Positions 32,269 to 44,582 of a stretch of DNA of 64,000 bases are shown here, in pieces. Within the stretch, counting starts at the first letter, position 1, and each line of letters begins with the position of its first letter. The stretch covers positions 448,302,538-448,366,537 of the forward strand of contig NC_081413.1 in NCBI RefSeq assembly GCF_030272615.1, read 5' to 3'. Below the pieces are notes generated by a model. That model saw only the letters and a list, made by a program, of their open reading frames with translations, had not been told where the DNA came from and did no database searches. Source of the stretch: Cryptomeria japonica. Its lineage: Eukaryota; Streptophyta; Pinopsida; Cupressales; Cupressaceae. The position numbers and the translations under genes were made by a program.

Positions 32269-35187
32269 ATTTGAATATGTGTTTTTGAATATGCCAAAGG
32301 TAGTTGTCATCCTTGTAAGTGCTGGAGTTGAAGATGATATCCCACACTGCCATCTCTATAGTCACAAAGCTTTCTAGATAGTCCACTGTCTCTTCCATGT
32401 CCAAGGTGTCAGCCTGTGCAATACCTAGGGAAGCATTAAGTAATGATTGATATTCTATATTTCACACATTCTTATCCTTAATCTACCCTCTTTCATCTAT
32501 CACTTTTGGAATACCATGGTGCATAATCTCCTAGAAATCATCATATTCAACCTTCAAGGTTACATCAAACTTCTCTTGCTTTTTCAGCAGCCTCTAGATT
32601 TTTTCAATAATTGCACTGTCTATCTGACTAGCCTTCTTATCCTGCAGGAGCATATGTAATCTGTCATAAATTCTCTTATGTGACAAATTGTTATCCATAT
32701 TTTTTTTGTAGATTGTCCAAAAGTATTCAAGAACTCCATTTAGCTTTTCAAATCTCTTTGACAATAAGACACATGACATGTCTGCCCTTATGTTTTGCAA
32801 TTTCTCTTTCAAATTCTTGTTTTCTTTATGCAATTCCTCATACTTCTTCTTAAATTTTGATTCATGTGCTATTTGGGGTACAGTCTGACCTCTACTTATC
32901 AATATTTCTTCATACAATGACTTGTATTTCCTTGTTTCTTTTGCCAACATCTTCATCTGTGCCTTATTTATTTTGGAAATATCAATTCCCATACCTGCTG
33001 TGACCATGAGATCCACTTCACTAACCTTTAACTTCATCACATGACCAAAGGCCTTGTCCACATCTATAATCTTTGGCCTCTTCTTCAGAGGATAAAGGGC
33101 CCACAAAAGAATAGCCTCATCATTTGGATCATATCTTGATCCAAAAAAAATATCACTTACACCCTAAATATATAACTTGAAATCAATCTTATCTGAATGC
33201 AATAGGTTATCAAAAATAAAGGATGCACTAAGGTCCCAGCCTGAAAAAATAATGATTCCTTCCTCTACAAGAAGCTTCCTTCCCCTTTGAGGGGTCATGC
33301 CTTCTAGCTCTGAATTAATCTCCACCTTCAACTTTCTGAGCATTTGTGCCTCGTTCCCTGATGTCACATCTGGCAATGCTTCTCTTAACCTCTTTCCTTT
33401 AAAATGATGCAAGGACTTAAACTCCTTCAACCTAATAAATTCATCATCTGACACAAAAGATGTATGCTCTTCTAGCCTAACATCCAAATCGGCATTCATC
33501 CTTGCAACAATTTGGTTTTTTGCTTTAGGTTCCTCTTCCTTCTCGGGCATTTTAAATCTTGAGATAGCATCATTTTCACTTGATTCACTTTCAACTTCTT
33601 CTTCCTCCATCTCCTATAGTCTCTGTCATTTTTCTTCCAATTTCTGATTCAAATCCTAAAAAATTTGCATGGCTTCTTTAGACTCGTTGTTTCTAAAGAT
33701 ATCCAAGGCTTCAATATGGTCATGAAAGTAATCACCAATATTCTTCTTTTTTCTTCTTTGGTGTATATATCCCTCTGGGTCATAATTTTTTTGGCTTGTC
33801 TGCTAATATAGATTATAGTATTCTATTAACCTTGTGTAAATAATTTCATAAGCCTTTGTTGATACAATAGTCAAATCACCAAAATGCAGAGTTCGAGGTA
33901 AGAAGAATTGCTTGTTGGCACCCCCAAAATGATGTGCATTAGAGACACTCATCTATCTCACAATCTCTAGGAAAGCAATTTGGTCTGGTGCAGCCTTTGG
34001 TAACACATAGGGAGCACCTTCGAATCCAAAAAACCTAACATATGAGAAGTCTTGGCATAGATACCAATCATCCCAATTACGGTTCACCCTTGTATCTCCA
34101 TGCTCATGGGGTCTAAGAAATCTTTTAATTTCTTCTAAAAAATGATCCATCACAAGAAACCCTAAAGCTCTATATAATGGTTTAACAAAAAACTCTTCAA
34201 ATGTTATGTAATGGGATCTCATGAACTGAGAATCCCACAGTGATACCCAAAATTGTATTGGCTACTCCTACCCATCTTTACCATGAACATTTAATTTCAA
34301 CTTTTCAGGCTACAACCCTCTAGGTCATCCATAAAACAAGATAATATGCATCAATAACAAATAAAACTTAAAAGACTTGTCAGGGATATTCTGAAGATTA
34401 AGAAACCCTCATGCATTTTTTCCACAATGTAAGCAGCATAATCAAATTGCCTTGGTTCATGCATTTGTGTATCTATAGCAAGTACTAAAGGTCCTACTTG
34501 AGCGACATCAGGAACATCAACTCCTCCCACTTGACCGCATGCCATGTAGGTATAATGCAGATACTGTCTGAAAATGGTTATGTCAAATGGGGTTCTGTCC
34601 TCATCTGTCAACTTCCCTTTCTCAGCCTTATATATGGCCAAATTCCACCTATTGTATACAGTATCCATCTTTGTATATTCTTCTTCCATCTTCTCAAAAC
34701 ATAGAGGCACATCAGATTCGAAACCAAGACCAAAAACGTCATGAATGGTAGCTACTGAAAGACCGATGAATGCATCTCCATTTTGTAATTCGATACATCT
34801 TTGTCAAGGAATTATAAGCCCTAGCCAAGGATTTCAACAATTGAATATTTACAAAGACATTAGGGACCACTAGCTTACCCAATCCAGTCATCCATGGATT
34901 TGATATTGGAGTTAGCTTTCTCCTTCATGAATAATGATATAAGAACAATTAGCGGCCTCTAGCCCTAGTGTAGACATCACCAATTTCCTTAAAATCATCT
35001 TCTAGTTGCTCACAGATAGGAAAATTAGCCTTAGACCTTCAACACTTGGCTCCTAGTGAGCTCATCTAGTCAATGATATCCTAGTTTAACTTCCGCTTTC
35101 ATGCACTTCCCCATCTTTAGACTTCTTTGAGGTTCTCTTAGAAACCTCAGTGACCTTCCTCTTGCCTTCAGAACTAGAACCCTCCAT
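32269..35187 (-). pseudogene. Uncharacterised large ORF (family member, - strand)
   Basis: Start at 35187 (MEGSSSEGKRKVTEVSKRTSKKS, basic). Open pieces: 34710-34351 (DITIFRQYLHYTYMACGQ, FDYAAYIVEKMHEGF), 34222-33953 (NWDDWYLCQDFSYVRFFGFEGAPYVLP), 33610-33164 (acidic, then GRKLLVEEGIIIFSGWDLS) and 33106-32594 (KRPKIIDVDKAFGHVMKLK, then a coiled coil KKKYEELHKENKNLKEKL). Around 970 residues with several stops and shifts. FVRFFGFEGAPYVLP aligns with VFRVSGFRGTPYLLP in the ORF at 63836 and with YIRIGSFEEEPFKLP at 28.6 kb. No enzyme motif; possibly transposon-borne, possibly an old host-type gene family. Confidence 0.6.
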
Positions 35188-36840
35188 TTTTTAATCCTTC
35201 AAGTTTTTTGATATTCAAAATTTTGCAGTTCATTTTCTCTTCAATCTCTCTGTTCGCTTCAATCTATTATGCAAATTTCTTATACAAACTTCCATATGTA
35301 GATTTAATACATCAAGAGCATTAACTCAATTTAAATGGTGCTATGATTTGCCTCATGCTAGAATAGACCTATCCGTTTCTTGGAACAGATTTTGCAATGG
35401 CTAGTCAGCATAACTCCTCTCGATAATTCAATCACTTGGTGCCACCCATCCTTTTGATCAGCACAAGTCTTCTCGATCACTCTATTGGGCATCACCATAG
35501 CTCATTTTCCCTCATTCTAATGGTTATAACTTCCATGATGGCTCCACCTTCTAGCTAGCCTTTACTTTCACCTTTATATCACATCCGCATAGGTCATTCT
35601 GATGTACCCTCCTATTTCTCCATGGCATTCTGCCTGTTGGGTATCGACATAGCTCCAAATATGTTCCTCCGGTGGTTAGAATTTATTCTGATGAGGCCTC
35701 CTTCATAGTCCGCATTTGATTTGTTACATTGGGTCACCTTATTAGGTATTAGAACAACTAATTTTATGTTCCTCCGATGATCCGATGACATCGATTTCAT
35801 ATTTATGTATATTTTTACTTCTTTGGTCTATCAACATACGTTCCCCCATTGAGATCTCCTTGCTCACACCCATCTCTTCTTTCTCATCGTGTATCGGGGT
35901 AATGAAAAATATCTCCTCCCTATGAGACAATGATATCCTGATGATTTCAACTTTGATCAGTGTAACTTATCCCAATCAAGTCTCCTTCTCCATACTCAAC
36001 TTTTCTTCCTCATCGGGTATCGACATAATTTGAAACACCTCTCCCTAATGGTTTAAGTTACCCTGATAACTTAATATTCTCCTCCTTTTGGTACAAACTC
36101 ATTTGAGTAGGTTAGTCTGATAACACTGCCTTCACCACCTAGTCCATCAGGTATCGAGGTCAATCTGATAACACTTTTTGATGAGCCAATAACATCGACT
36201 CCTAGTATTCCACTCCATCCGACATCGGGTATCAGGGTAACTTTTTCCTGGTGCTTCCGATTGTGAACGCTATGCCGATGACTTCACCTTCTTGGTATGC
36301 AATCGGTGTAGCTCTTCCCAATGATTACTAACTTGCCAAACTTCTTTTTGTTGATCACACCCTGAGAAAATGCCATCGAACTCATCGGTGTGAGTTTTGT
36401 CGATCGACATGCACCCTTTTCTCCTTAGGCAATTTTATTGGGGTGACTTACACCGATAAACATAATTTTTACATTTTATGAAGATAAGGCTTTCTTTCAA
36501 AAATGTATCTTTCCACAACCATGCTAATGGACTTCTAAGGCACTTAAAACATCCCTAAATGTACTCATGACCCTTCTTTTGTGATGAACCCTAAAATGTG
36601 CTCTTGCTATACAAAGTCTATCATGATCAAGGTTATCACAATGTCACCATACTTAATGCCATCCCTTAATATGCCCAGGTGATACCTATTCATGTAGATT
36701 CAAGCTACAATTGGATTTATCTGACACATCAACATATCTCCTTCACATGCAATCCAGCAATAAATGCTCCTATGATGAAAATATACATATTAAACATCAA
36801 TAGATAGCACAAAATATTTTTGTAAAAATATGTGCTAACA
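35188..36840. other. Non-coding region with scattered ATCGGGTATCG-like words
   Basis: No convincing ORF. The word ATCGGGTATCG(A)(C)AT and variants recur (near 35640, 35890, 36018, 36150, 36226), and CCGATGA / CATCGGTGT words are common. The texture resembles the ACCGGT-rich LTRs of the copia elements, so this may be a decayed LTR or leader of an unrecognised copia family, perhaps linked to the fragment at 36880. The right part near 35190-35300 is the leader of the - strand ORF. Confidence 0.35.
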
Positions 36841-36879
36841 CTATCATTGTCAAAATGTTAGCCACATTTCAAAGCATTG

Positions 36880-37500
36880 CAAAAGAAGAAAGTACAAGAT
36901 CAGAAACTAGAAGAAAAACTAAAGCAGAAAATTGCAACTAACAAGAAGAAGGAAGCCAACCCAAGTTGGGTTGAGAAGATTAAGAATAAAGCAAAATCAA
37001 GTCTAATTATGTAGACTGCCCTGCATGTAGAAAGAATAAATTTATGGGTTGTAGACAGTGGATTTTCCAATCACATGACCGAAGATAAAAAGAAGTTCAT
37101 CAAGTTTGATGATTGGAATGGAGGTTTAGTGAGGTTTAGAGACAACTCTTCCATCAAAATAAAAGGAAAAGTAACCCTGAACATAGATTGAAAATTAAAA
37201 GCACATAATGTATACTATGTGGAAGGACTAAAGCATAATTTTCTAAGTGCGAGTTAGATGAGTGATAAAGGATACAAATTCACATTTAACTTTCTGGTTG
37301 TTAGATAAGGAAGGATAGTACCAGATAGATTGTTGCAGAAGGTAAAAGCACAGATCAAAATATGTACAGTCTGAAGGAATGCTTTGAGTCCCAATGCATG
37401 ATGGGACAAGTAGATGAGAGTTGGTTATGGCACATAAGACTAGGCCATATAAACTTTGATAATCTAGTTAAGGTGAGCAAGAAAGGTTATGTGAGACATA
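36880..37500 (+). pseudogene. Truncated copia protease / pre-integrase fragment
   Basis: A decayed frame reads a Lys-rich tail of gag, then WVVDSGFSNHMTEDKKKF (protease active site DSG present), HNVYYVEGLKHNFLS, and across a frame change the zinc-finger-like WLWHIRLGHINFDNLVK. It ends abruptly at about 37500 where - strand Ty3 sequence starts. It belongs to a copia family different from copia-1 to -3 (about half the residues differ). No LTR was recognised. Confidence 0.65.
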
Positions 37501-38068
37501 TACCACCAAGGGAAGATTGGCAAATGAAAGTATGACATTGGTTGTTGGATAGGTTGGGAGGAAGGATATTGTTACAAGGGTATGTAAAAATGGAACCATA
37601 CAAAGAGGAACCATGACCAACAACACATATCATCTCAACAAGAGTGATCTCATATGAGGGAACCAAAAGGTTGTCCACCAAGAACTCATAGTAGGTTTCA
37701 TTTTGCGGTAGATCAATCAGCAAGGCAATAGTAGCCATGGCATCTACAACTCAATTTTGTTCTCTTGGTATCTACTCAAAGTTTATCTCTATGAAATATT
37801 GTTTGAAGTCATCTACGATTTTCTTGTAAGGTAGTAATTTTTCATCTTTTGTTTGGTTTTCATCAGTTGCTTGATGAATTACAAGTTGAGAGTCCCCAAA
37901 AATATGAAGTTCCTGGATCTTCCAATGAACTGCAATTCGTAATCGAGTTATTAATTCCTCATATTTTGCTATATTATTAGTGAAAGGAAATGACAATCTA
38001 TGTGATTTAGGAATGGAATCCCCTTGAGGTGTGATAAAGAGGATGCCAGCTCCTACACCATGCTGCAT
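37487..38068 (-). pseudogene. Second (archaeal-like) RNase H of the Tat-like element
   Basis: 38068-37772 reads AGILFITPQGDSIPKSHRL, FTNNIAKYEELITRLRIAV, LHIFGDSQLVIHQATDE and FKQYFIEINFE; after a stop the frame 37738-37487 continues MATIALLIDLPQNETYYEF. The first active-site Asp region precedes 38068, and the E and D blocks are recognisable. It lies directly after the RT-linked RNase H, as in Ogre elements. Confidence 0.75.
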
Positions 38069-38092
38069 GTACTGGCTATCAAAGTATAGCTG

Positions 38093-39424
38093 TCAAGGCT
38101 TCGTGTGTGATACCATCAGAATGGATTCATCTGGAAACTCTAAAGTTAGAGGAGGATCATCAATCATGGGTGCATCTGCCAACTGATCTATGATATCTTG
38201 TCCTTTTATTTCTTTTCTATCCACATATTTGATGTCGAATTCACTCAAGATCATAACCCATTTAGCTAGTCTTCTAGTGAGCGTCGCCTTATTGAGAAGA
38301 TACTTCATTGGATCTATCCTTGCAACTAGCTTAGTTTTATGAGTTAGCATGTAATGTCATAATTTCTGTGAGGCAAAAACCACAAGAAGACATGCATACT
38401 CAATTGGTGTGTAGTTAAGCTCATAACCAACCAAAGTATGACCGATGTAGTATACTACCTTTTCTTTGCCTTCATTGTCTTGTTGCACCAAGAGTGCCCC
38501 TAGTGTTGTTTGTGTAGCTGATATGTACAGTAACATGGGTTGTTGTGGAACTGGTGGCATCAAGATTGGTGGATTCAGAAGATAACCTTTGAGTATCTAA
38601 AAATCCAATTGATAGTTATCATCCCATTTGAATTTGATGTTTTTGTGTAGCAAGTGCTGAAAAGGATGACATTTATTCATAAGTTGTGCTATGAATATTT
38701 GTATGGACTGGAGTCTTCCTTGTAAAGATCGAAGCTGACTGATATTCCTTGGTGGTGGTATTTCTAATATAGCTCTAACTTTTGTTGGATTGGCATCAAT
38801 TCCTCTTTTTGAAACAATGTATCCAAGGAGCTTCCTGGAGGTTACTCCATAGACACACTTCTTAGGATTTAATCTTACATTGTATTTTTCTAAATGATCA
38901 AAAATCATAGAAAGGATGTCCAAATGTGTGTCTTTGTCAACTGATATTTCCAAGAAGCCATGAACATAATCTTCTACAGTTACATGCATAAGATCATGAA
39001 AAATAGTAGTCATAGCTCTTTGGTATGTAGCACCTGCATTCTTTAGTCTGAAGGGCATGACATTCTAGAAGAAAGCTCCTGAGGGACAAGTAAACATTGT
39101 TTTGTGCTAGTCCTCAAGTGTAATTTTGATTTGGTTATAGCCTGAAAATCCCTCCATCAAAGATAACATTGCATGACCCACTGTGAGATCCACTATCAGG
39201 TCTATGTTTGGTAATGGAAAGTCATCTTTAGGACAAGCTTTGTTGATGTTTCTGAAATTTGTACATATTCCGATGTTGCAATCTAGCTTATTGACTAGTA
39301 CTAAGTTGGAGATCCATTTAGGATAATTAATTTCTCTTATGAATCCGACATCCAACAGTTTTTCAAGTTCCACCTTTACTAATAATGCCACTTGTGGATG
39401 CATTTTCCTTAATTTATGTTTCAC
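38093..39424 (-). pseudogene. Reverse transcriptase and first RNase H of the Tat-like element
   Basis: 39424-39107 holds the RT N-terminal fingers and palm: DFPLPNIDLIVDLTVGHAML then MEGFSGYNQIKI, where MDGFSGYNQI is usual. 39058-38597 has MPFRLKNAGATYQRAM and DYVHGFLE where YVDDxL is expected, so both active-site Asp residues are gone. It goes on through KCVYGVTSRKLLGYIVSKRGI. 38563-38357 is the RNase H start (LLYISATQTTLGALLVQQDN, YELNYTPIEYACLLVV) and 38350-38093 its end (LAKWVMILSEFDIKYV). Catalytically dead. Confidence 0.85.
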
Positions 39425-40860
39425 TGGCTTTGCTTCTGGTTAAACTATCAAATGATGCATTACTAGATCATGATCCAGTCTAGGCATATTGACATATGAC
39501 CATGCAAAATTGATTTGTCGATCTCTGAAGAAACTTATGAACTCCAGTCTTTCTCTTTCTGTCAGAGATTGTGCCAAGAATATATAATGTGGAATCTCTT
39601 ATGTACCAATGTTTGTTTTGATAGTCTCTTCTACCAACATGGATAATTTTTCTTTCTATGATGCCAGGAGAATGTTGAGGCTTCCATCTTCAGGTACCTC
39701 AGAGAGGTTTTCACCCTCAAATACATCCTTTCTTTTTACTTTTTTAGAGTCAGATAGTGCCACATTGTGGTTTTCACCGTAAAACCCATAATTTTCTTTT
39801 ATTTTTACATTTTTGCAACTAGAAATCCCAACACCCTCACCAAAATATGCCACAATGTTGATTTCTATAATGTATCCTACCTTATGGTCCCCAAGTGGAA
39901 GATCATCTTGTATGCCCAAATAGTCGATGAAAGCCTCATCATTTTGGAATGTATCAAATTGTAAAGGTCCTTCATGGTCCCAATCAATAAGTTGGTGGTG
40001 AACAAGGGGAAGGCCATCAATGTTTTCAAAGTCAGTGGGAGTAAGGGTGAAGATATAGTTATATTCACGTATATCAAGGTAATTGTCGAGGTCATCACTA
40101 GCACTCTTCTGATTTGTCTCAATTGTGAACGAGTCCAAATTGTCATCACTAAAAGTGCATTCAGCAATGGGAGTCCTCACTCTTCGTGATTTCAACCTAA
40201 AACCTAAAAGCAAAGACTGTTTGGGATCATTAGGGTTTTTTGTTTACCAACTCTGAATTTTCTATAAAATTCCTCTTCTTTTGTGGGTTCTCCTAGTTCT
40301 TTGAATGTTTTGGTGAGCTCATAATCACTAGATGATTTGTCTAAACCCCATTCCCATTCATTGGAGCCAGTGGAATAGCGACTCTCTGGTTGATCATTGA
40401 AAGTTTTGATTTGCAATGGTTCTTTTGATTTTTGAGCGTTTACCCTAAAAGGTATGAAACCCATCCCTTTCGAGCACTAATTTTTAAATGTCAAATATGG
40501 TTGCAAAGGTTGAGTGATACCTCCTTTTCTTAATCCAAGAGGACTTTTACCATCCTACCCAAACTTTTGTAGAATTTTGAATCCTTTGCCATATTTTTCA
40601 CATGGTATCCTGATGTGATCTTGTATATCGGCTTCAAGGTCTCTGTGAAGCATTTTGTATAAGTCCTCTTCTTCCATTTCAGCCCACTTTTGGAATATAG
40701 TAGGATCCCATTTGAGTGTAATGATAGATACCTATTTAGAAGGATGTGGTTGTCCATATTCTTTTGGTGAATCCATGACTTGTCTCAAGCACATGGTTTG
40801 ATTTAGAGTGTATTCATCCATGCCTTTGTCGTGATATTTCCCTTTAAGCTCACCTTGCTT
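39425..40860 (-). pseudogene. Protease-RT linker of the Tat-like element
   Basis: Open pieces at 40757-40530, 40464-40204 and 40213-39656 form a degenerate linker rich in acidic and polar residues with no domain I recognise. Such long linkers are normal in this lineage. Confidence 0.5.
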
Positions 40861-41340
40861 TCATGCTGAAGGTTTTAGTGACTTAGGATCAATATATGAA
40901 GATGATGGGATTGCCTCTCTATTAATTGAAATTATTGTCTCAGTTTTTGGCCTCAAATTATTACAGTATATAAATGGATTAGGATTACCATTAACTGTCA
41001 CTTCAACTCCATTATGAGGAAACTTAATGCATTGAAGGTTTGTAGATGGGACTGCTCTCATCTCATGAATCCACAGACCTCCTAGCAATATGTTGTATGT
41101 GAGATCGAGGTCTAGGACTTGACAAACCACATCCTTTGTAATTGGCCTTACTCTGAGAGGTAAGGTGATTGTTGCCTTGGATGAATGCTCTCCATCATCA
41201 TATGCCTTGATGGTAATTTTGTTTGTAGCTTTCACAACTTTATCTGAATAACCCAATTGTATTATTGTGTTGAAAGTACATTTATTGAGACAGGCTCCTC
41301 AATCTATCAGGACTCAATTTATTCGATGTTTGTGTAGGAA
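40861..41340 (-). pseudogene. Aspartic protease of the Tat-like element
   Basis: The active-site region near 41305 reads V-L-I-D-stop-G-A, so a stop codon sits inside the D-S-G-A motif. Downstream, 41256-40861 reads PLRVRPITKDVVCQVLDLD then TYNILLGGLWIHEMRAVPS, the conserved second half (the usual ILLGRPWIH). Another stop lies five codons before the active site. Confidence 0.75.
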
Positions 41341-41648
41341 GGATTCAATGTGTAAAGGTGCATCATGTGGTTGGATTAAAAAGGCATCATCAGAATTGGT
41401 CAATGTAAGAGAATGTAGAATGTAAAGGTATCCAACTATGGGTTGAAACTGGTCCATGTTCAGATCAGTGGGGATAGGGGTTTCTCTCAGGAATTTTTCA
41501 AGTATGGCTTTATGTGAAGGAGAGATATAAAATAGTTCTTAGATTGAGATAAGCGTGGGTGTCTTCCCTAACTATTCTACTAGGTTGTACTCAGGTTTGG
41601 CTGATGAGGAAGCAATGGTTTTAGCTGAAGCACCTTATAAGGTGTCTT
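41341..41648 (-). other. Gag-protease spacer of the Tat-like element, left of copia-2
   Basis: Short interrupted frames only; it joins the protease to the gag tail that resumes at 54780. Its last five bases, GTCTT (41644-41648), are one half of the copia-2 target repeat. Confidence 0.5.
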
Positions 41649-42713
41649 TGTTAGTATTTTGGATATGTTGATATAGTTTTGTCATTGATGTCAACACCTA
41701 TTAACACTTATCAACTCTGGCACTTTGGAGAATTGGCAATGTTCACCAGCAAGCAAGTGACTTATGCACAGTCACTGGTATCTGGTACACTAGCAGGATA
41801 TAGTGTTCACTAGCACTTGGAATGACATGGAAAACACTTGGTTAAGTCGAAGACATCATTTGGAAACTTTGTCTTGGAGATTTGTTCATTGATATATTCA
41901 TATTTGCATATTTTTTGTTGTCGGCAAATAGGTCCAGAATAAGCATCGGTAGGCTTATCTATTCCAGATCAGCACAACATGCTTTGGAGATGATTTATCA
42001 ATGTTTTAAATGCACTAAGCCGACATGTTGAATCAGATATTGCATCAGTTATTGATTTGCTTGTAATTGATTTTATTGTAATATCTTTTAGAGCCAACCT
42101 ACTAAAATTGGTCTTAGGTTATGGTACATATGTAAGATCTTATTTGTAAGATCGATATGTGATTGGGAAAAGGAATTGTAAGAAGGTATATGCGAGAATA
42201 AGTAGAGCTAAACACATAGACATCATTTGAAAGGGATGCAAGGTTTTTGTGAAGGCATATTAGAACTACACCGGTACTAAATCAAGCATATGAAGATGCT
42301 ATTTTGAGCAGTACATCATTATTGAATTTAACCATCCAATTGTAGTTAGTGTGACTCCTATTTGTGTTTGAGAAGTGAGCTCTAGGCGCTTGACCTTTCT
42401 GCATGTGCAGAACCCATTTGTATACACATACTATCTATAGTAGTATCATCTGACTGTGAGTAAGTTTTCCCACCATGGTTTTTCCCCTTATAGGTTTTCC
42501 ATGTACAAATATTGGTGTTATGTGTTGTGGATGTTATTGTCTTTCTCTTTCATGCATTAATCTTTACCGGTACTACAATTAACTGATAAACTGTCTATCG
42601 GCATAAAGTTTGGTTTGCCGATATTAAGCATTAAGGTTGGTTAAGTTGTTTTTGGTTTGAATTTGTTTGACAATTGATTCATCCCCCCTCTTTGTTGTCT
42701 CTAGGACCTAACA
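41649..42713 (+). repeat. Copia-2 5' LTR
   Basis: About 1065 bp, TGTTAGTATT...GGACCTAACA, homologous in reverse orientation to the LTRs of copia-1 and copia-3. Confidence 0.9.
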
Positions 42714-42715
42714 AT

Positions 42716-42727
42716 TGGTATCAAAGC
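42716..42727 (+). other. Copia-2 primer binding site
   Basis: TGGTATCAAAGC, one base different from the TGGTATCAGAGC of the other elements, two bases after the LTR. Confidence 0.85.
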
Positions 42728-42770
42728 CCAGTCCTCTTTTTGTAGAAGTTTAACAACTTGAGGAGAACCA

Positions 42771-44582
42771 ATGTCTACAAACTATTTCAGGAAGGACAGT
42801 CCTAAACTTGATGGAACCAACTATGTCATATGCAAGATCAGAATAGAGAGACATCTAAATTACATTGGAAAGGACATCTAGGATGTTACAAAGAATGGCT
42901 ATATTGCTCCTACTCAAAGTCATCCTAATCCACCTACCTTAGGAAAAGATGAGGAAAATGATTGCAAAGCAAGGGAAGCACTTTTGAGCACATTATCAGA
43001 TTAGCAAATCATTGGATTATTAGATAGGTCTACTACTAAAGCTATTTGGGATCATTTGGAAACATTGAATGAAGGAGATTCCACAGTTGAAATTGCAAAA
43101 CTTGAAAGATTCTGTGTCAGGTATGAAAATCTAAAAATGGAAGAAGATGAAAGTATTTCTACTTTTATGGAAAGACTTAATGAAATTGTTTTGGGTATTA
43201 AATGTTGTGGAGGAACCTTAAGTGAAGATGAAATTGTTTCAAAAGTTTTAAGAGGATTTCCACCAACATATAAAATGAAAGTTACTACTATAAATGAGTT
43301 AAGAACAATGCCTAATACATCAGTAACTAGGGACACATTGATTGGAAAACTTTCAGCTTTTGAAATTGAGGAATTTGGTCCTATTGCTAATATAAAGACA
43401 GATTTAGCTTTTAAGGCATCAACATCATCTGCACCATCATTTGACAAATCTGATTGGAATGCTTTTTATGCAAGAGAACTTGAAGAAAGCAGGAGAGAAA
43501 ATGAAGAAATTAAAGAACTTGAAGCACTATTTGCAAGAAAAATGCCTAAAGGTCCAATTGGAAGTAAGTATGAAGGTAAAGCACCCTTTAAATGTTTTAA
43601 CTATAATAAGATTGGTCATATGGCTTCAAGATGCTCTGATAGACATGCTAGACAAAGAGAAGAAGCTAGAAGAACATAAAAGCCTAACCCTAAATATTAG
43701 AGATGCAGATTTAAGAAGAATAAAGATATATCTTGTTATCTTGTTGATGGAGGAGTCACTGATGATTCTGATGAGGATCTGGAAGACAATGGATGGGTTT
43801 TTGTTTCTATAACAAAAGATCAACCGGCACCTACTGTTTAACTGGTAGAGTAGGCCCTGGCAGCTAAAGTTGAAGTTAAGAATGAATGGATCATTGATTC
43901 AAGATGTTCACATCATATGATTGGTAACAAAATTAAATTCTTGAACTTTCAGGAGTATAATGGAGGTCTAGTAAGATTTGGAGATGATAAAGCTTGTTTG
44001 ATCAAAGGAAAAGGTACTATATCTCTTAATGGTAAGCATAATACTACCAATGTTTACTATGTAGAAGGTTTAAAGCATAATATTTTGAGTGTTAATCAAT
44101 TAGTTGAGAAAGGATTTCAGTTACAATTCAAGAATGGAAAATGCAAAATTATGAACAGAACTGGTTTGGAAATTGCAACCGGTAATCAAACTAGAGGTAA
44201 TATCTTTCATTTGAATAACAATAAAAAGACATGCTTGATTGAAAATATTGATGAAAGTTGGCTATGGCATAAGAGACTTTGTCATGTAAATTTTGATTAC
44301 ATGGTAAAAATCAGTACTACTAAGGTAGTTAGAGACTTACCGAAAATTGTTAAACCTCACAATCCGATATGTAAGGAATGTCAATTTGGAAAACAAGTTA
44401 GAGCATCTTTTAAAAGTATTCTAGAAAAATATAATAATGCTCTTGACTTAATTCACACTAATTTATGTTGTCTAGCTAGAACTAAAAGCTTACAAGGTGA
44501 TAGATATTTCATGCTAATCATTGATGACTATTCTAGAATGTGTTGGGTTACTTTTCTCAAAGAAAAATCAGAAGCTCTTGGG
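42771..44582 (+). pseudogene. Copia-2 gag, protease and integrase N-terminal part
   Basis: Start at 42771 (MSTNYFRKDSPKLDG). Codon 37 (42879-42881) is TAG, the same codon as in copia-1. A second stop lies near 43003. Open 43056-43679 holds gag (LERFCVRYENLKMEEDE) and knuckle CFNYNKIGHMASRC; the protease region is at about 43890 with the usual D-S-G-C read as D-S-R-C; 43917-44588 holds WLWHKRLCHVNFDYMVK, CKECQFGK and integrase LIHTNLCCLARTK, where the first catalytic Asp is Asn. The frame is cut at SEALG by copia-3. Confidence 0.85.
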
